Source: SIG622 sp045596605
GTDB lineage: Bacteria > Bacillota > Clostridia > Oscillospirales > CAG-382
DNA: 6,318 nucleotides
Reading direction: 5' to 3'
NCBI GenBank assembly: GCA_045596605.1
Contig: JAZOCR010000003.1
Location: 1-6,318, forward strand
Made by a program: the position numbers and the translations under genes. Shown here one piece after another: positions 1 through 3,530 of this stretch. The notes beneath the pieces are model-generated. The model saw only the letters and a list, made by a program, of their open reading frames with translations, did no database searches and had not been told where the DNA came from. Numbering within the stretch: the stretch's first letter is position 1; each line of letters starts with the position of its first letter.

Positions 1-917
1 AGCTTGATTTGGAAAAGCTTGACAGTATGATACAGTCTCACGTTCCAAGCGGTTCAAAGATACACGACTTTCCTCTTGGATATTTTGACCTCGATAGCTT
101 GATTTGCAAAGCTAATGTAGATCGAGAACGAGCGCTCCGCAGTCTTGGAACTCTTGGTGGAGGGAATCACTTTATCGAAGTAGACAGGACAGAAAGCGGT
201 GGACTTGTGCTTGTTATTCATTCAGGGTCAAGGCAATTGGGAAGTGATGTTGCAAGCTATTATCAAGAGCAAGCGTACCGTTATCAATGCAAAAAGCAAC
301 GCAAACGCACAAGGCAAAGCTATTATGACGCAAAAGACACCGGCTCATATTACTTTTCTAAAGCTGAAAAGAGCGTTATAAAGGTAAAACGGGAAGAGTC
401 AATTCTTGAAGGACGGCTTTTCGACGATTACCTCCATGACCTGGCTGTTGTGACTGCTTTTGCCGATTTAAACAGAAGAACTGTTGCAGAGTTGATATGT
501 ACGCACATGGGACTTACCGTAACGGATAGGTTTTCGTGCGTTCACAATTACATTGATACAGAGCATATGATACTTCGCAAGGGTGCTATTTCTGCCCGTC
601 TTGGCGAAAGGGTGATAATACCGCTTAATATGAGAGATGGAGCAGTGCTTGGCGTAGGGAAAGGGAATCCTGATTGGAATTTTTCCGCTCCTCACGGTGC
701 AGGACGTGCGTGCAGCAGAACAGAGGCTAAGTACTCTTTTACCGTCGAAGATTATAGGCGCCAAATGGAAGGAATATTCACGACAACGGCGAACGAGGGC
801 TCCATTGACGAGTGCCCAATGGCATACAAATCCCCTGGGCGTATACTTGCTTTTATAGACCAAACAGTCTCGGATATTGAGATTATAAGACCGATATACA
901 ATTTCAAAGCTTGCTGA
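1..917 (+). CDS. rtcB: RtcB family RNA ligase, 3' part (N-terminus outside window)
   Basis: RtcB joins RNA ends carrying a 3'-phosphate or 2',3'-cyclic phosphate to a 5'-OH, using GTP and Mn2+, in RNA repair in the cytoplasm. The frame is open to the left edge (codons from base 3), so the TTG at 9 is unlikely to be the true start. About 304 codons are visible, and roughly 90-100 N-terminal residues, including the metal-binding Asp/Cys (DxxCG) motif, should lie upstream. Numbering from the TTG, the signatures are: GTLGGGNHFIEV with metal ligand H54; HSGSRQLG with H71; HNYID with H179; LRKGA around K191; and SAPHGAGR, whose H229 is the histidine that becomes guanylylated. DECPMAYKSP precedes the C-terminus. 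All visible catalytic residues are intact, so the enzyme is probably active. A perfect terminator begins 8 bases after the TGA, so it ends its transcription unit. No archease or RtcR partner is visible. Identification is firm from these motifs. Confidence 0.96.
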   Translation, partial: LDLEKLDSMIQSHVPSGSKIHDFPLGYFDLDSLICKANVDRERALRSLGTLGGGNHFIEVDRTESGGLVLVIHSGSRQLGSDVASYYQEQAYRYQCKKQRKRTRQSYYDAKDTGSYYFSKAEKSVIKVKREESILEGRLFDDYLHDLAVVTAFADLNRRTVAELICTHMGLTVTDRFSCVHNYIDTEHMILRKGAISARLGERVIIPLNMRDGAVLGVGKGNPDWNFSAPHGAGRACSRTEAKYSFTVEDYRRQMEGIFTTTANEGSIDECPMAYKSPGRILAFIDQTVSDIEIIRPIYNFKAC

Positions 918-924
918 TTGTTCT

Positions 925-956
925 AAAAAGGTCATCGGTTTTCCGATGACCTTTTT
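925..956 (+). terminator. Intrinsic terminator after rtcB
   Basis: A perfect 14-bp inverted repeat (925-938 with 943-956) closes a TTTT loop. The GC core is GGTCATCGG/CCGATGACC, and the A5 and T5 ends form part of the stem and the U tail. It starts 8 bases after the rtcB stop. The A/T symmetry means it could also stop transcription arriving from the right. Confidence 0.93.
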
Positions 957-972
957 CAGCACACATCTTTTT

Positions 973-1032
973 CGGCACCTCTAATCAAGAAAAACAAAAG
1001 GCACCCACGGATGTGCATTTTTTCAGGTGCCG
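973..1032. repeat. Nested inverted repeats with a shared right arm
   Basis: CGGCACCT (973-980) is exactly complementary to AGGTGCCG (1025-1032). A second copy of the left arm, GGCACC (1000-1005), can pair with the same right arm (GGTGCC, 1026-1031), so the two stems exclude each other. CACATC (962-967) can also pair with GATGTG (1010-1015). Read on the minus strand, GGCACC/GGTGCC is followed by TTTTGTTTTTC, which resembles an intrinsic terminator for leftward transcription. Pairing is seen directly; any function is inference. Confidence 0.45.
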
Positions 1033-1047
1033 CAAACAGACGGAGTG

Positions 1048-1081
1048 TTGAAATTTTTCCTTTGCTAAGAAAAAATTTCAA
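1048..1081. repeat. AT-rich 11-bp inverted repeat upstream of promoter
   Basis: TTGAAATTTTT (1048-1058) and AAAAATTTCAA (1071-1081) are perfect inverted complements around a 12-base loop. No T run follows, so it is not a rho-independent terminator in the + direction. It ends 33 bases before the -35 box of the downstream promoter, where an activator site or UP-like AT-rich element could sit. Which of these it is cannot be told from the sequence. Confidence 0.5.
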
Positions 1082-1114
1082 GACCACCCGAAGGTTGCAT
1101 TATGTCCAAAATAA

Positions 1115-1143
1115 TTGACATTAAAAAACAAATATGATACACT
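1115..1143 (+). promoter_or_regulatory. Sigma-A promoter for the dockerin/SGNH gene
   Basis: A consensus -35 TTGACA (1115-1120) is separated by 17 bases from TACACT (1138-1143, 4 of 6 matches to TATAAT). The -10 is preceded by TGA, giving the extended TGn element at 1135-1137, and the spacer is A-rich. Transcription would begin near 1150, giving a leader of about 70 bases. A second TTGACA at 1164-1169 has no good -10 at a suitable distance. Confidence 0.7.
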
Positions 1144-1208
1144 AATTGAGTAGACACAAGCTTTTGACATCACTAAGGGCAAAATTTTACCAAGGCGAAA
1201 AAATCAGA

Positions 1209-1215
1209 AGAGGAG
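1209..1215 (+). promoter_or_regulatory. Ribosome binding site for the dockerin/SGNH gene
   Basis: AGAGGAG lies 7 bases before the ATG at 1223. It fixes this start, which is followed at once by a typical signal peptide. Confidence 0.85.
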
Positions 1216-1222
1216 ATATACT

Positions 1223-3148
1223 ATGACGAAAAGAATTTCATTATTTCTGAGCATAGCATTGCTATTATCCGTGGTTTTTTTTGCGTGTCAAACCTCATCG
1301 GCCAGCACAAGTGTCGGTGAAATTTTACTTGGCGACACAAGCGGTGACGGTGTTGTCAATACAACCGATTACGCTATGTTAAGACTATACTTAACCGGTG
1401 GATGCACCTTGTCCGAATCCGGTTTTGCCGCTTCGGACGTTAATTGTGACGGCGTTGTTTCTACTACGGACATTGCGGCTGTAAGAAAACATATATCCGG
1501 TAAAAATCCCCTTGTTTGCACACATAATTTCTCAAACTGGGCTGATACCGGAACGTATAACTGTTTGGGCAAAATTATAACATCACGCACTTGCAGTATT
1601 TGTAATAAAACTGAAAAGACCTATACGGAAAGCGGTGCGGCAATACGTTCCATTGACGGCAAAAACGTAATGTTTATAGGTAACTCGTTCATATATTACG
1701 GCTATTGCGTAAATAACGGCAGCCAAACTAAAACGGACAAAGGCTACTTCAAGCAGTTATGTACGGCAAACGGCGAAAGCGTTAACGTTTACGACTACGT
1801 TTGGGGTGGAAGAAACCTTGATTATATTTACGAAAATTATCTTGTAGACTGTACCGAGGATTTTTTAAGCACGATAGATTACGTTTTCATCTCCGAGGCA
1901 GGTGAAAACAATTCTGCCTTGGTATCGGATATACAAAAAATTATAGACCTATATCCGTCTTCCAAGACAGAATTCTATTATCTCTGCCATTCTTATACCT
2001 ACCAGGCCGGGCACAGCAACATTAAAAATGCCCTTACAACCTTGCAGAATAAGGGCATTGGCATAGTAAATTGGGGCAAGCTTGTGTATGACGTTTGGAA
2101 GGGAAACGAATCGGTGCCGGGCGCCACTAAAACCTACGATAAAAACACGTTTATAGTTAACAAGAACGATACTCACCACGAAAACATGCTTTCCGGATAT
2201 ATCACCGCACAAATGGCGTATTGTGCGATAACGGGTAAAAGCGCTGTGGGGCAAAGCTATGAGTTCTGTACCGATACTTCCATCAACAGCAAATATGATC
2301 CCGATGCGTTTATCTCAAGTTATTACAACGCAGGCACAACTAATTTTGATGCAGTATTCGATTCGGTACCCGATATGCTGGGTTTGCAAAAACTTATGGA
2401 TAAGTATCTTGAAAACTACAAATTCAGCCTTTTTGACGGCGGAGAGCACAGCTATACCGAATACCTAAATAACGAAAACGATTCAGCCCTTGCAGCGGCA
2501 GGCTTAAAGGCGCACGAATGCTCTCTTTGCGGCAACGTAAGCCTTGAGGAAACGGACGAAAACGGCGTTAACCATATGTACGTCAGCAAGGACGACCTAA
2601 GTGCCGTGGGCTACAGCACCGTTAAGGAATATATGCTTGCAGGTCTTGGTAACGTGTTTTATAAGACCACATCGGGTTGGGGCCGTGCCGGCTACAGCTC
2701 TATCCAAGGTATGGCGGCATCCTGCGACGGCGTGCGCGGAAGCAACGGCAAAACCGACGGTAGCGAAACCTATTGGAAGATAAATAACCTCAGCAATGCC
2801 TATAACGCAAACGGCGAAACTGCCGCAAGCAACGAGCAGGCGTATATTTCGCTGATCGGCTACGACTTCACCAACGCGATAAGCGCAAGCGGTGCCGGGG
2901 TGTTCTTCAATAGAGTGAATGCACCCGACGCCTTTGACTTGCTTGGCGGTGTTACGCAATCCGACGGCAGTATAGAATGGAAGGTTCTTGCTACATTCGA
3001 TGCTGACTCGGTTTACATGAAGTACGATGATATGACGGTTGCATTCTTTGCAGATTTTGATGCAACGCAGATTGATTGTGTGCAGATAGGTGTAAAGGGT
3101 ATCACAAACACCATATTCTTTATGTCCGAGCTGGAGCTTTATCAATAA
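1223..3148 (+). CDS. Exported dockerin-bearing SGNH/GDSL hydrolase-like protein
   Basis: This is a predicted secreted, probably cellulosome-linked, 641-residue esterase-like protein. Residues 1-27 form a signal peptide (MTKR, then a hydrophobic core 5-20); FFAC at 19-22 is a weak lipobox, so the processing type is uncertain. Residues 36-93 are a type I dockerin with two calcium loops (D38-D49 and D72-D83), each followed by a helix. Residues 99-130 hold an H-x-F-S...C...CSIC module. The SGNH hydrolase-like domain, closest to DUF4886, spans about 147-340: FIGNSF with likely nucleophile S155, VWGGRN near 193, SEAGENN near 224, and DTHH (D316, H319) as the Asp-His pair. A degenerate second Cys module (HSYTEY...CSLCG) spans 409-437. 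Residues 455-641 look beta-rich, perhaps a galactose-binding/discoidin-like fold, with no firm match. The substrate is unknown; deacetylation of plant polysaccharide would fit the dockerin. It has its own promoter, and a terminator follows. Confidence 0.88.
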   Translation: MTKRISLFLSIALLLSVVFFACQTSSASTSVGEILLGDTSGDGVVNTTDYAMLRLYLTGGCTLSESGFAASDVNCDGVVSTTDIAAVRKHISGKNPLVCTHNFSNWADTGTYNCLGKIITSRTCSICNKTEKTYTESGAAIRSIDGKNVMFIGNSFIYYGYCVNNGSQTKTDKGYFKQLCTANGESVNVYDYVWGGRNLDYIYENYLVDCTEDFLSTIDYVFISEAGENNSALVSDIQKIIDLYPSSKTEFYYLCHSYTYQAGHSNIKNALTTLQNKGIGIVNWGKLVYDVWKGNESVPGATKTYDKNTFIVNKNDTHHENMLSGYITAQMAYCAITGKSAVGQSYEFCTDTSINSKYDPDAFISSYYNAGTTNFDAVFDSVPDMLGLQKLMDKYLENYKFSLFDGGEHSYTEYLNNENDSALAAAGLKAHECSLCGNVSLEETDENGVNHMYVSKDDLSAVGYSTVKEYMLAGLGNVFYKTTSGWGRAGYSSIQGMAASCDGVRGSNGKTDGSETYWKINNLSNAYNANGETAASNEQAYISLIGYDFTNAISASGAGVFFNRVNAPDAFDLLGGVTQSDGSIEWKVLATFDADSVYMKYDDMTVAFFADFDATQIDCVQIGVKGITNTIFFMSELELYQ

Positions 3149-3241
3149 AAACAAAAATGCTTGAATAAAATCATCTCAAAACCACTCAAAAAATATTAAT
3201 CCACCCTACTGTAAAATCAATCCAAATATTAAATTGCTAGT

Positions 3242-3277
3242 GAATGAGCTCGGTATTGCACCGAGCTCATTCCTTTT
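3242..3277 (+). terminator. Intrinsic terminator after the dockerin/SGNH gene
   Basis: GAATGAGCTCGGT (3242-3254) pairs perfectly with ACCGAGCTCATTC (3260-3272) around a 5-base loop, followed by CTTTT. It stands 93 bases after the TAA at 3146-3148 and separates the secreted protein from the helicase gene. Confidence 0.88.
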
Positions 3278-3515
3278 AATTCGAAGGGAATTCTATAGTT
3301 GGTACAGCAATTACAAAAACGTTTTTTCTTTTAGATTGGAGATGCATTATTTCTCGGCGTAGAGTCGTTTTCTGCCCTTAAGGAAAATTTTTAAGGCGCT
3401 TTTAATAGCTTTTTACAAGGCTTTTATTTGTGTAGTCTCTTTTATTTCCATATCAAGCGTAACATAGGTGATGTACCAAAAACGTCACAGCACTTGCGTT
3501 AAAATATAACCAAGC

Positions 3516-3522
3516 AAGGAGG
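3516..3522 (+). promoter_or_regulatory. Ribosome binding site for the nuclease-helicase gene
   Basis: AAGGAGG, a near-perfect Shine-Dalgarno, lies 8 bases before ATG 3531. An in-frame TAA at 3507-3509 rules out a longer protein, so the start is secure. Confidence 0.9.
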
Positions 3523-3530
3523 CAAAGGAC

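Larger units (their letters stand above)
918..1222. other. Intergenic region between rtcB and the dockerin gene
   Basis: These 305 bases carry no credible gene. From left to right they hold the rtcB terminator, a cluster of competing inverted repeats (962-1032), an AT-rich 11-bp hairpin (1048-1081), a sigma-A-type promoter (1115-1143), and a predicted leader of about 70 bases with the ribosome site of the next gene. The repeat cluster lies between a terminator and a promoter, so no transcript obviously covers it unless an unseen promoter exists or it reads on the minus strand. Confidence 0.7.
3149..3530. other. Intergenic region before the nuclease-helicase gene
   Basis: This stretch is AT-rich with no convincing gene on either strand. 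It contains the terminator at 3242-3277 and small hairpin-forming repeats such as CCTTAA/TTAAGG (3376-3381 with 3391-3396). Near the right end TAAAAT (3500-3505) and the overlapping TATAAC (3505-3510) resemble -10 boxes, but neither has a recognisable -35 at 16-18 bases. They also sit so close to the ribosome site that the leader would be nearly absent. A weaker pair, TTGTGT (3428-3433) and TATCAA (3451-3456), has 17-base spacing. The real promoter cannot be assigned. Confidence 0.6.

Noticed and set aside
1..113. Near-direct repeat AGCTTGATTTG at 1-11 and 96-106
   Set aside because: It lies inside rtcB, is read in different frames at the two sites, and is only 11 bases long, so chance is sufficient.
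468..962. 164-codon open frame on the minus strand across the rtcB 3' end
   Set aside because: It is antisense to a firmly identified conserved gene, shows no recognisable domain or ribosome site, and starts inside the terminator hairpin.
1164..1191. Second promoter candidate (TTGACA at 1164-1169)
   Set aside because: There is no acceptable -10 at 16-18 bases; the upstream promoter at 1115-1143 is far better.
2597..3154. 185-codon open frame on the minus strand inside the dockerin gene
   Set aside because: It is opposite the coding strand of a well-supported gene, with a His/Cys/Val-rich composition typical of antisense reading and no known domain.
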